Position numbers and translations under genes: made by a program. From assembly GCA_028228615.1 (NCBI GenBank), contig JAOJBS010000032.1, positions 1 to 19,757 on the forward strand: a stretch of DNA of 19,757 bases, written 5' to 3'. The notes below the pieces were generated by a model. The model saw only the letters and a program-made list of their open reading frames with translations, did not search any database and had not been told where the DNA came from. This DNA comes from UBA4421 sp028228615. GTDB lineage: Bacteria > Pseudomonadota > Gammaproteobacteria > Pseudomonadales > Azotimanducaceae. Positions 1 to 7,791 of this stretch are shown here, piece by piece (position 1 is the first letter of the stretch; the number at the start of each line of letters is the position of its first letter).

Positions 1-719
1 CTCGCTTCAGTATTTTTCACGCACGTTTTTCACAGTTGGCGGACGTGCTTGAGCAAGCCGGTGTAGTGGGCGGGGCCCAAGGCATTCTGTTAGATATTGG
101 TGTTTCGTCGCCTCAAATAGACGATGCCAGTCGCGGTTTTAGTTTTAATGCCGATGGGCCACTAGACATGCGCATGGACCCCACTCAAGGTCTGAGCGCA
201 GCGGAATGGCTAAACACTGCAGTTGAAGAGGATATTGCCAAAGTGCTCTTCGTGCACGGAGAGGAGCGTAATTCTCGCCGCATAGCCAAAAATATTGTTG
301 CGGCCCGCCCGTTAAGCACCACTTTGCAACTGGCGGATATCGTTGAAGCCTGTGTGCCGCGCAATCGCAACAATATGGGCAAGCACCCTGCGACTAAAAC
401 ATTTCAAGCTATTCGCATTTTTATAAATGCAGAGGACCAAGAGCTTCGCGCAGGCCTTGAGCACGCTTTTGCAGCCTTAGCCATTGGCGGGCGGTTAGCG
501 GTGATCTCCTTTCATTCGTTGGAAGACCGGCAAGTTAAGCATGTGTTCAGAGGTTTAAGTCGTCCGCCGAGTATGCCGCGGCGATTGCCAGTACGGCACA
601 GCGATCAGGGCATTAGCGCGCGACTTATTGGCAAAAGTATTAAAGCGCAATCTGATGAGCTGGCGACCAATCCGCGAGCGCGTAGCGCAACCCTACGGGT
701 TATAGAGAGGATTTGTTAG
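1..719 (+). CDS. rsmH: RsmH (MraW), 16S rRNA m4C1402 N4-methyltransferase, 5'-truncated by window edge
   Basis: S-adenosylmethionine-dependent methyltransferase that N4-methylates C1402 of 16S rRNA in the decoding centre; usually the second gene of the dcw cluster. The frame is open from base 3 to the TAG at 717-719, so only the C-terminal part (about 238 codons of a roughly 310-residue family) is present and the true start lies upstream of the window. Visible family motifs are GILLDIGVSSPQIDDASRG, GPLDMRMDP and SAAEWLN near the start of the visible part, KHPATKTFQAIRIFIN in the middle, GGRLAVISFHSLEDRQVK, and the closing NPRARSATLRV. The N-terminal SAM-binding loop is not visible. The ftsL ATG directly abuts the stop codon (TAG then ATG, no gap), which suggests translational coupling. 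Assignment is secure from motif content and position. Confidence 0.97.
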   Translation, partial: RFSIFHARFSQLADVLEQAGVVGGAQGILLDIGVSSPQIDDASRGFSFNADGPLDMRMDPTQGLSAAEWLNTAVEEDIAKVLFVHGEERNSRRIAKNIVAARPLSTTLQLADIVEACVPRNRNNMGKHPATKTFQAIRIFINAEDQELRAGLEHAFAALAIGGRLAVISFHSLEDRQVKHVFRGLSRPPSMPRRLPVRHSDQGISARLIGKSIKAQSDELATNPRARSATLRVIERIC

Positions 720-1079
720 ATGGCGCTGCGCGAGGTCAAAACCTTGAAGCCTAAACCGCTTGCCAAGAAAAGCTCATTCAAAGCGACGGCTGTACCTAAA
801 CAGCAAAAATCCGTCCCAGCGCAATGGGTGGCCGGCGTGGCTATTTTATTGGCTGGCATCTTCTACAGTGGCCTGCAGTTAGTTGAATCTGCAGACGAAA
901 TGCGCTTTTTGTACCGTTCTATGGACGAGTTGCAAGCAAATCAGAATGTTCTGTTGGCTAACTACAGTAGGCTCTTATTGGAGCGCAGTACGTTAGCGAG
1001 TATGCAAACCGTTGAGGTTGTGGCGACTACCGAACTGCAGATGTTTTTCCCAGAAGATATTGTGCAGGTGAATAATTGA
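720..1079 (+). CDS. ftsL: FtsL, bitopic divisome protein
   Basis: Small inner-membrane division protein that joins FtsB and FtsQ and helps activate FtsW/FtsI septal wall synthesis. It has 119 residues (E. coli FtsL has 121) with the standard layout: a basic cytoplasmic N-terminus (residues 1-33, many Lys), one membrane helix at about 35-53 (WVAGVAILLAGIFYSGLQL), then a periplasmic coiled-coil stretch (about 55-95) and the family-type ending LLLERSTLASMQTVEVVA...MFFPEDI. FtsL is poorly conserved, so the call rests on size, topology and position between rsmH and ftsI. The ATG abuts the rsmH stop; GAGAGGA at 705-711 is a good ribosome-binding site, 8 bases upstream. Its TGA stop overlaps the TTG start of ftsI. 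Confidence 0.93.
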   Translation: MALREVKTLKPKPLAKKSSFKATAVPKQQKSVPAQWVAGVAILLAGIFYSGLQLVESADEMRFLYRSMDELQANQNVLLANYSRLLLERSTLASMQTVEVVATTELQMFFPEDIVQVNN

Positions 1080-2782
1080 AGCCCTGGCGACACTATCTAG
1101 TGTTGTGCGCCTTTTTATTGGTGGGTGTTGGCTTGTCCGTGAGAGTGTTATATCTGGGCGTTACCGAGCGCGAGTTCTTGCAACAAGAAGGGGATGAGCG
1201 CTCCGTACATAAAGAGGTTATCCCTGGCATGCGCGGGATGATTTACGACAGAAACGGAGAACCCTTAGCGGTAAGTACACCGGTTTTTGCTGTGACTACA
1301 AACCCCCAGCTCGCCAAGTTCAAGGAGTTGGAATTACAGCAAATCGCTGATGCGTTGGGGTTGAGCAAAGAAGCCGTGCGCAAAAAAGTTGAAGACAATA
1401 AGGACAAAGGATTTCTTTACCTGAAAAGGCGTCTGAGCTGGGTTAAAAGTAATGCCCTCAAACAGCTAGATATCAGCCACCTTACCCTAGAGCCAGAATA
1501 CCAGCGTTACTACCCTGCCGGGGAGATTGCGTCTCATGTGGTCGGCATTACTGATGTAGACGGCAAGGGTATTGAAGGGCTTGAATCTAATTTTGAAACA
1601 AGTTTGCGTGGCCACTCTGGGGCAAAAACCGTATTAAGAGATCGCAAGAAAAATTCAATCCGTGATTTGGATTACCTTAGCTCGCCTAGATATGGCGAAG
1701 ACCTGAATCTAACGATAGATTTGCGTCTACAATTTATTGCTTATCGGGAATTGAAGTCAGCCGTGAATAGTCACCAAGCGGCAAGTGGCTCGCTAATCAT
1801 GCTGGATGCGAAAACCGGCGAAATCTTAGCAATGGTCAATCAGCCCTCGTTTAATCCCAATAGTGGCGACAAGCAGCAAAATACAATGCGTAATCGCGCA
1901 GTAGTGGACGCCTATGAACCAGGATCCACCATTAAACCGTTTACCGCCCTTGCGGCATTAGAAAGCGGCCGCTATACGCCAGAAACTATGATTGATACTG
2001 CTCCCGGATATTTCAAGGTGGGTAACAAATTGATTGAGGATCCGATAAATAGAAAAAGTTTGTCGTTGGGTCAGTCTATACAGAAGTCGAGTCAGGTTGC
2101 ATTTGCCAAACTTGCGTTGGACCTAGAACAAGATGCCGTATTTGATGTGTTGGCTCGTGCGGGATTGGGGAGCTATGTCGGTGTTGAGTTGCCAGGCGAA
2201 GCCTATGGGAAATTGTCTAGTGCGCAGCTTAAGTATCCGGTTGTCCGCGCAACGCTGGCTTACGGGTATGGGCTAAGTGTTTCGCCAATTCAACTCGCCC
2301 AAGCCTATCTGACGCTAGCCAGTCACGGCATCCGGCTTCCTATCAGTATTGTCAAAAGTGATGTGCCAGACACTGGCGAAAGAGTGTTTGAAGCACAAGC
2401 AACGAAAGACGTTTTAACAATGATGGAACTTGTGACTGCTCGCGAAGGAACCGCGGCTAATGCCGCCGTGTCTGGTTATCGCGTGGCAGGTAAAACCGGT
2501 ACGGCGCGAATGATTGGTGCTAATGGCTACGACGATGAGCGGCATATAGCCTGGTTTGCAGGCGTGGCTCCTGTATCTGATCCAAAAGTGGTCATGATCA
2601 TTGTAATTAACGAAGCCAAGGCCGGTCGCTCTGGCGGCGGTAAGGTTGCAGCGCCAGTATTTGCCAGAGTAGCGGCGCGCAGCTTGCGCTTGCTTGGCGT
2701 AAGCCCAGACAAAGTAGATGTTGATTTAGCGCGCGCCCCGATAGACGCGGCCTCCCCCATTGGATTTGGGGGGCGAGGATGA
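1076..2782 (+). CDS. ftsI: FtsI (PBP3), septal peptidoglycan transpeptidase
   Basis: Class B penicillin-binding protein that crosslinks septal peptidoglycan in partnership with FtsW. It has 568 residues (E. coli 588): a short basic N-terminus, a membrane anchor at about 7-27, a periplasmic dimerisation/pedestal domain (RGMIYDRNGEPLAVS at 53-67, the usual R-G-x-I-x-D-R-N-G motif) and the transpeptidase domain. The active-site serine motif is S284-T-I-K287, and the third motif is K473-T-G-T. The second motif, normally SxN, reads S338-S339-Q340 (codon CAG at 2093-2095), an unusual Asn-to-Gln change. The start must be TTG at 1076: the preceding in-frame codon is a stop, and the next ATG lies inside the conserved domain. 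The TTGA overlap with ftsL implies coupling; GGTGA at 1067-1071 is a close-set ribosome-binding site. The stop overlaps murE (ATGA). Confidence 0.97.
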   Translation: MKPWRHYLVLCAFLLVGVGLSVRVLYLGVTEREFLQQEGDERSVHKEVIPGMRGMIYDRNGEPLAVSTPVFAVTTNPQLAKFKELELQQIADALGLSKEAVRKKVEDNKDKGFLYLKRRLSWVKSNALKQLDISHLTLEPEYQRYYPAGEIASHVVGITDVDGKGIEGLESNFETSLRGHSGAKTVLRDRKKNSIRDLDYLSSPRYGEDLNLTIDLRLQFIAYRELKSAVNSHQAASGSLIMLDAKTGEILAMVNQPSFNPNSGDKQQNTMRNRAVVDAYEPGSTIKPFTALAALESGRYTPETMIDTAPGYFKVGNKLIEDPINRKSLSLGQSIQKSSQVAFAKLALDLEQDAVFDVLARAGLGSYVGVELPGEAYGKLSSAQLKYPVVRATLAYGYGLSVSPIQLAQAYLTLASHGIRLPISIVKSDVPDTGERVFEAQATKDVLTMMELVTAREGTAANAAVSGYRVAGKTGTARMIGANGYDDERHIAWFAGVAPVSDPKVVMIIVINEAKAGRSGGGKVAAPVFARVAARSLRLLGVSPDKVDVDLARAPIDAASPIGFGGRG

Positions 2783-4242
2783 CCGCCATTATAGAGACTG
2801 TTGTACAAAATTTGGTTAACGATTCCGCTGCTATGGAGGATCGCGGTAGTTTTGGTCTTTGTGAAAATTCTGCCATGGTGTTAACTGACGATATATTTAT
2901 TGCAAGTGCCGCGGATCCATCTCAGCGAGAAAAGCACATTGAGCAAGCTTTAGCCGCTGGCGCCGCTGCAGTGATATACGATCAAGATGGAACGCCACCT
3001 ATTGAGCGCGGCGTTCCTATGTTGGGTGTTGCAGATTTGGCCGTTCGTAAAAGCGCGCTTGCCGTTAAATTCTTTGCGTCGCCCAGTGCTAACGTTGAGT
3101 GTATTGGCATCACGGGCACAAATGGTAAGACATCAATTGGTTTCCACGTAGCCAATTTTAGCGACTCGCTGGGTGTGCCTTGTGGGTATTGTGGCACTCT
3201 GGGCTGGGGGCGTGTGACGCAATTGGCTGAAGCTGCGTTAACTACCCCTAACGCTGTGGAGATGCAGCGACGAATCGCTAGTCTTCGCGAAAAAAATGTT
3301 ACCCGCTTGGCGTTAGAAGTGAGCTCTCATGCGCTGGCTCAGGGCCGCATAGATGATGTGCAGATGGACGTGGCAGTATTTTCCAACCTTACTCGCGACC
3401 ACTTAGATTTTCATAAAACCATGGATGACTACGGTCAAGCCAAAGCACGGCTCTTTACTCATTGGCCTCTTAAGCTTGCCGTTATAAATAGTGACGATGC
3501 CTTTGGTCGGAGCTTGGCTGTGACCAATCGCGCTCAAGAGGTGATTAGTTACGGTAAAGGCGGTGATGTGAGTTGGCGTGCTTCTGCAGTGAGCAAAGGT
3601 ATGGATGTGAAGTTTGCTACCCCTTGGGGCAAGGTAAGTTGCCTGTTACCGGTTGCGGCAGATTTTGCCGTCGCCAACATAGCCGCCTCGTTGGCTGTGA
3701 TGATGGGTATGGGGCACAAATTACCCGATGTCTGCAATGCACTGCAAAACATGCGCGTAGTTCCTGGGCGTATGCAGGTGCTAAATGGCGGCTCAAACAG
3801 CCCCAAAGTTGTGGTCGACTATGCGCATACTCCTGACGCAGTGCACAAAGTGCTGGCTGCCATAAGACCCCAGTGTCGCGGCAATGTTATCTGCGTGGTG
3901 GGTTGTGGTGGTGATAGAGATCGGGGCAAGCGGCCTGAGATGGCGAAGCTTGCCTGTGCGGGTAGCAACACAGTGTGGCTGACATCTGATAATCCGCGTA
4001 GTGAAGATCCTGAGAGTATTATCCAAGACATGTTAACGGGCGTTCCAGAGGATGCGTCCTGCGAGGTGTATATGCAAGTCGATAGGGCAAAGTGCATTCA
4101 GGCGGCTATCGAATCAGCTGGACTCGATGACGTGGTTTTAATCGCGGGAAAAGGCCATGAGAACACCCAAGAAATACTAGGTCAGCACAATCGCTTTAGC
4201 GATGTTGATTATGCTGAGGAATTATTAAGGAGTATGCGTTAA
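2779..4242 (+). CDS. murE: MurE, UDP-MurNAc-L-Ala-D-Glu:meso-diaminopimelate ligase
   Basis: Cytoplasmic ATP-dependent ligase adding the third stem-peptide residue. It has 487 residues (E. coli 495). The N-terminal UDP-binding domain is followed by the ATP P-loop G113-TNGKT118, the TTPNAV loop (155-160), the lysine expected to be carbamylated (K222 in QAKARLF), VDYAHTPDA (347-355), GCGGDRDRGKRP and AGKGHE (456-461). The substrate-selecting motif is D404-N-P-R407, the signature of meso-diaminopimelate rather than lysine enzymes, so this organism has a Gram-negative-type stem peptide. It starts with ATG inside the ftsI end (ATGA) behind a run of six G at 2768-2773. Its stop shares a base with the mraY start (TAATG). 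murF, normally the next gene, is missing here. Confidence 0.98.
   Translation: MTAIIETVVQNLVNDSAAMEDRGSFGLCENSAMVLTDDIFIASAADPSQREKHIEQALAAGAAAVIYDQDGTPPIERGVPMLGVADLAVRKSALAVKFFASPSANVECIGITGTNGKTSIGFHVANFSDSLGVPCGYCGTLGWGRVTQLAEAALTTPNAVEMQRRIASLREKNVTRLALEVSSHALAQGRIDDVQMDVAVFSNLTRDHLDFHKTMDDYGQAKARLFTHWPLKLAVINSDDAFGRSLAVTNRAQEVISYGKGGDVSWRASAVSKGMDVKFATPWGKVSCLLPVAADFAVANIAASLAVMMGMGHKLPDVCNALQNMRVVPGRMQVLNGGSNSPKVVVDYAHTPDAVHKVLAAIRPQCRGNVICVVGCGGDRDRGKRPEMAKLACAGSNTVWLTSDNPRSEDPESIIQDMLTGVPEDASCEVYMQVDRAKCIQAAIESAGLDDVVLIAGKGHENTQEILGQHNRFSDVDYAEELLRSMR
4227..4232 (+). promoter_or_regulatory. Ribosome-binding site of mraY
   Basis: AAGGAG lies inside the last codons of murE, nine bases before the mraY ATG at 4242. 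The signal is strong even though murF, the usual upstream neighbour of mraY, is absent, so the murE-mraY junction looks functional rather than like a raw deletion scar. Confidence 0.75.
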
Positions 4243-5324
4243 TGCTGCTGTGGTTAACCGATTATCTTTCTGCGTATGTTGGCGGATTCGTAGTCTTCCA
4301 GTATCTGACTCTTCGTACCATGGTCAGCGTGATGACAGCCTTGGCAACGTCGTTGCTGATTGGGCCTTGGATGATCGCAAGGCTGAGTAAGGCGCAGATT
4401 GGACAAGTTGTAAGAGACGATGGCCCCGCTTCGCATTTTAGTAAGGCGGGGACACCTACGATGGGCGGGGCATTGATCTTGGTCATCATCATTATCACCA
4501 CGCTGCTTTGGGGAGACCTAACAAACCGTTATATCTGGTTAGTATTAGGTGTGACCATTACATTTGGCGCTGTCGGTTGGGTAGATGACTATCTAAAGAT
4601 TTCGAAGAAAAACAGTGCAGGCTTGTCGAGCAGACTAAAGTACTTTTGGCAGTCAGTATTCGGTTTGGCTGCTGCAGTCTATCTGTATCATTCGGCGGAA
4701 CTGCCAGCGCAAACCATGCTTTACGTACCGTTCTTCAAAAGTGTCGCTATTCCTCTAGGGGTCGGTTTTGTCGCTTTAAGTTACTTGATGATTGTGGGCA
4801 TGAGTAATGCGGTCAACCTAACGGATGGTTTAGACGGCTTAGCAATTTTACCCTCTGTAATGGTGGGTGCTGCCCTAGGTCTGATTGCCTATTTGGCGGG
4901 AAATACAGAATTTTCAAATTATCTGCAAATTCCCTATATCCCTGGCGCCGGGGAATTAGCGATTTTTTGTGGAGCATTGATCGGTGCAGGTTTGGGTTTC
5001 CTTTGGTTCAATACTTATCCGGCGCAAATTTTTATGGGCGATGTGGGCGCTTTGGCTCTAGGTGCGGCACTTGGCTTGGTCGCAATTATCGTGCGCCATG
5101 AAATAGTGTTGCTCATTATGGGCGGGCTATTTGTGTTGGAGACTGCCAGTGTCATCATTCAGGTAATTTCCTTCCGTCTTACCGGGCGGCGAATTTTTCG
5201 CATGGCGCCTATTCATCATCATTTCGAATTAAAGGGTTGGCCTGAACCAAAAATTATTGTGCGGTTTTGGATCATAACCTTAGTGTTAGTGATTATTGGC
5301 CTTTCCACTTTGAAGTTGAGGTAG
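4242..5324 (+). CDS. mraY: MraY, phospho-MurNAc-pentapeptide transferase (lipid I synthase)
   Basis: Polytopic inner-membrane enzyme that transfers phospho-MurNAc-pentapeptide from UDP to undecaprenyl phosphate, giving lipid I. It has 360 residues, the same as E. coli MraY, with about ten hydrophobic segments. Hallmarks are HFSKAGTPTMGG (65-76), the acidic pair in VDDYLKI (D115, D116), NLTDGLDGLA (192-201), FMGDVGALALG (264-274, catalytic-region Asp267), and the PIHHHFELKGWPEP histidine loop (323-336) followed by VRFWI. All expected functional residues are present. The start overlaps the murE stop (TAATG); murD begins 11 bases after its TAG. Confidence 0.98.
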   Translation: MLLWLTDYLSAYVGGFVVFQYLTLRTMVSVMTALATSLLIGPWMIARLSKAQIGQVVRDDGPASHFSKAGTPTMGGALILVIIIITTLLWGDLTNRYIWLVLGVTITFGAVGWVDDYLKISKKNSAGLSSRLKYFWQSVFGLAAAVYLYHSAELPAQTMLYVPFFKSVAIPLGVGFVALSYLMIVGMSNAVNLTDGLDGLAILPSVMVGAALGLIAYLAGNTEFSNYLQIPYIPGAGELAIFCGALIGAGLGFLWFNTYPAQIFMGDVGALALGAALGLVAIIVRHEIVLLIMGGLFVLETASVIIQVISFRLTGRRIFRMAPIHHHFELKGWPEPKIIVRFWIITLVLVIIGLSTLKLR

Positions 5325-5335
5325 TTGTAATCGGC

Positions 5336-6679
5336 ATGACGGCGCGTAACGCAATACTAGGTTTTGGTATAACAGGCCAGTCAGTGGCCAGATACTTGCT
5401 TGCGCGCGGGGAAAATCCAGTGGTGTTAGATACACGCCCGGAAAGAACCGTTCATGCCGAATTCGCCGACCTTGAAATTCATTGGCATTGTGACTCATGG
5501 CCAGAGCAGGTTTTATCGCTAACAGAGACTGTGATTGTTAGCCCAGGTTTGCCTCTGAATACCTGTTTGCTAGAACAAGCCAGATCTGCTCGGCTGTCCA
5601 TTATCAGCGATATAGATTTATTTTTTGCGAATGTTAGTGCGCCAGTGATTGGTGTCACCGGCACCAATGGTAAAAGTACCGTTGTATCTTTAGTGGGTCA
5701 TATTCTCAGTAGGGCAAACTTTCACTGCGCTATTGGCGGTAACCTTGGCGAGGCGGCACTTGATCTGCTTGATGATGAGGTGGACCTTTTTGTTTTGGAA
5801 CTTTCGAGCTTTCAACTTGAGCACAGTAAAAATTTGCCTTTGGCACGCTCGGTTATTCTTAATGTCAGTGAAGATCATTTGGATCACCACGGTTCTTTGG
5901 GCAACTACGTGTCGGCCAAGCAAAAAATATTAACTGACGCAAAAAGTTGGATCTATAGCCGCGAGGACGAAAGTACCCAAGGTGCTGATTTAGCGGGTGC
6001 CGCGAGTTTTGGGTTGGACCAACCAACTGCTCAAGGTGCTTGGGGGGTCGCAATCCACAAACAACAAGAATGGGTTTTTCGGGGTGAACTGCCCGTTTGT
6101 TCTATTGTCAGCCTGCCCTTACAGGGTCGTCATAATATGCTTAATTGCATGGCTGCCATGGCGCTGGTTGAACCTTGGTTAGAGCCGGTTGCTGCGGCAA
6201 ACAATATGCGCGATTTCAAAGGCCTTGCCCACAGATTTGAACCGGTAGCTGAACGAGCTGGCGTGGCCTTTGTGAATGATTCGAAAGCGACTAATGTTGG
6301 ATCAACAGTGGCTGCGCTAAATGGGTTAGAACCAAAGGGTAATGTGGTTTTGATCGCAGGCGGTGATGCGAAGGGCGCAGATTTGAGTCCTCTGGCTGAA
6401 TCTCTAGTAGGCCGGGTTAAACGAATAGTTACATTAGGAAAAGATGCCCCGATTGTCGCAGCGGTAGCTGATCAGTGCGGTATTCCTCATGTTCTTGCCG
6501 CTACCATGGAAGATGCGGTTGCTGCTGCTGCAAACGCTGCGGCTCCTGGCGATTTAGTGCTTTTGTCCCCCGCGTGCGCAAGTTTGGATATGTTTGACAA
6601 TTTTCAGCAGCGTGGAGATGTTTTTGCCAGCGCTGTCCGGAGTTTGACCGGTGCAGATTTTGCGGCGGTGCAGTCCTGA
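5336..6679 (+). CDS. murD: MurD, UDP-MurNAc-L-Ala:D-glutamate ligase
   Basis: Cytoplasmic ligase adding D-Glu as the second stem residue. From the ATG at 5336 it has 447 residues (E. coli 438). It shows the N-terminal nucleotide-fold loop GFGITGQS (9-16), the ATP P-loop G109-TNGKST115, IGGNLGEA, LELSSFQLE, SEDHLDHH, the lysine expected to be carbamylated (K195 in VSAKQKI), GRHNMLN, NDSKATN and the C-terminal LSPACASLDMFDNFQQRG. An in-frame TTG at 5267 would add 23 residues inside mraY that do not match the family and precede the canonical start, so it is rejected. The upstream ribosome-binding site is weak (GAGG at 5318-5321, 14 bases away), so translation may depend on coupling to mraY. The stop overlaps ftsW (TGATG). 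Confidence 0.97.
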   Translation: MTARNAILGFGITGQSVARYLLARGENPVVLDTRPERTVHAEFADLEIHWHCDSWPEQVLSLTETVIVSPGLPLNTCLLEQARSARLSIISDIDLFFANVSAPVIGVTGTNGKSTVVSLVGHILSRANFHCAIGGNLGEAALDLLDDEVDLFVLELSSFQLEHSKNLPLARSVILNVSEDHLDHHGSLGNYVSAKQKILTDAKSWIYSREDESTQGADLAGAASFGLDQPTAQGAWGVAIHKQQEWVFRGELPVCSIVSLPLQGRHNMLNCMAAMALVEPWLEPVAAANNMRDFKGLAHRFEPVAERAGVAFVNDSKATNVGSTVAALNGLEPKGNVVLIAGGDAKGADLSPLAESLVGRVKRIVTLGKDAPIVAAVADQCGIPHVLAATMEDAVAAAANAAAPGDLVLLSPACASLDMFDNFQQRGDVFASAVRSLTGADFAAVQS

Positions 6680-7791
6680 TGTTTACAACTATGCGTAATC
6701 TGCCTGTTGGCCGTGATGCCATGGAATTACTTATTCCTTGGTTTGTGCTGCTGGTCTTTGGCAGCATCATGGTGGCTTCAGCGGCAGTAGCCCTCAATGG
6801 CAACTATCTATCCAAACACCTTATCTTTCTGGTGCTCGCGTTGGCTCTATTTCTAGCTACTGCATTGGTGCCAATTTCTATTTGGTCGCGTTTTTACATG
6901 TTGGGCTGGGTGGTAGCTGTAATCATTGCCGTGCTTGTGTTGATACCGGGTATTGGCCGTGAAGTGAATGGCGCCTCGCGCTGGTTGCCGATAGCGGGTT
7001 TTACAATCCAAGCATCTGAAGTGGCAAAGTTTGGTTTGGTCTTATATTTGGCTGGGTACATACAGCGATATTCAGATTCCGTGGTTGAGTCGCCGTTACA
7101 GTTTTTAATCCCCTTAATGATGACTACATTTGTGGCTGGCTTGCTTATAGTGGAGCCTGATCTGGGCTCTGCGGTAGTGATTATGGCAGCGGTGTGTTCG
7201 CTGTTCTTCTTGGCCGGCACTAAGTTGCGTTATGTTTTGTTGCTGCTGCTTGTCGCAAGTCTTTTGTTGGCGCTGTTAATCTGGATGGAACCCTACCGAA
7301 TGCGCAGGCTGAATTCGTTTACAGATCCGTGGGCGATGCCCTTTGATAGCGGCTATCAGTTGGTTCAAGCGTTAATTGCCTTTGGTCGCGGAGAGCTATT
7401 TGGCTTAGGGTTAGGTGAAGGTATACAAAAACTTTATTATTTGCCTGAAGCTCATAACGACTTCATTTTCGCAGTCATTGCCGAAGAGCTGGGTGGGCTA
7501 GGTGCGATAGTTTTAGTAGCCGTGTTTAGCTTTTTGGTTTTGAAAATTTTTGCTGTAGCGCGACGCTGTGTTGACAGCGGTCATTTGTTTGCCGGCTACG
7601 CGTGTTATTTCGTCGGCCTGATTTTCGCTTTTCAATTGCTCATTAATTTGGGCGTCAATACAGGTGTGTTGCCCACTAAAGGCCTCACCCTTCCCTTTAT
7701 AAGTTATGGCGGCAGCAGCTTAATGGTTTCATGCGCTCTATTTGGTCTGGTTTTTCGCAGTTCGTTGTTGGAGGGTAAGGCCCGTGTCTGA
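6679..7791 (+). CDS. ftsW: FtsW, SEDS-family septal peptidoglycan glycosyltransferase
   Basis: Polytopic membrane polymerase (SEDS family) that builds septal glycan strands from lipid II together with FtsI. It has 370 residues, shorter than E. coli FtsW (414) mainly because the cytoplasmic N-terminus is only about 15 residues; about ten hydrophobic segments follow. Family motifs are VNGASRWLPI (96-105), the IQASEVAKF element (E114; many homologues have Pro where Ala112 sits), VEPDLGSA (158-165), and LPEAHNDFIFAVIAEELG (255-272), which contains the expected catalytic Asp261, then GLTLPFISYGGSS near the end. The start overlaps the murD stop. The last bases overlap murC by eight, leaving no room for murG, the usual next gene. 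Confidence 0.96.
   Translation: MFTTMRNLPVGRDAMELLIPWFVLLVFGSIMVASAAVALNGNYLSKHLIFLVLALALFLATALVPISIWSRFYMLGWVVAVIIAVLVLIPGIGREVNGASRWLPIAGFTIQASEVAKFGLVLYLAGYIQRYSDSVVESPLQFLIPLMMTTFVAGLLIVEPDLGSAVVIMAAVCSLFFLAGTKLRYVLLLLLVASLLLALLIWMEPYRMRRLNSFTDPWAMPFDSGYQLVQALIAFGRGELFGLGLGEGIQKLYYLPEAHNDFIFAVIAEELGGLGAIVLVAVFSFLVLKIFAVARRCVDSGHLFAGYACYFVGLIFAFQLLINLGVNTGVLPTKGLTLPFISYGGSSLMVSCALFGLVFRSSLLEGKARV
7770..7774 (+). promoter_or_regulatory. Ribosome-binding site deciding the GTG start of murC
   Basis: GGAGG lies nine bases before GTG 7784, inside the end of ftsW. It favours GTG 7784 over the upstream ATG at 7742, which would add 14 residues unlike the family, and over the later ATG at 7817. 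Confidence 0.7.

Noticed and set aside
5267..5335. Upstream TTG start for murD
   Set aside because: It adds 23 residues encoded inside mraY that precede the canonical MurD N-terminus; ATG 5336 fits the family.
7742..7783. Upstream ATG start for murC
   Set aside because: It adds 14 residues encoded inside ftsW with no family match; GTG 7784 has GGAGG at good spacing.
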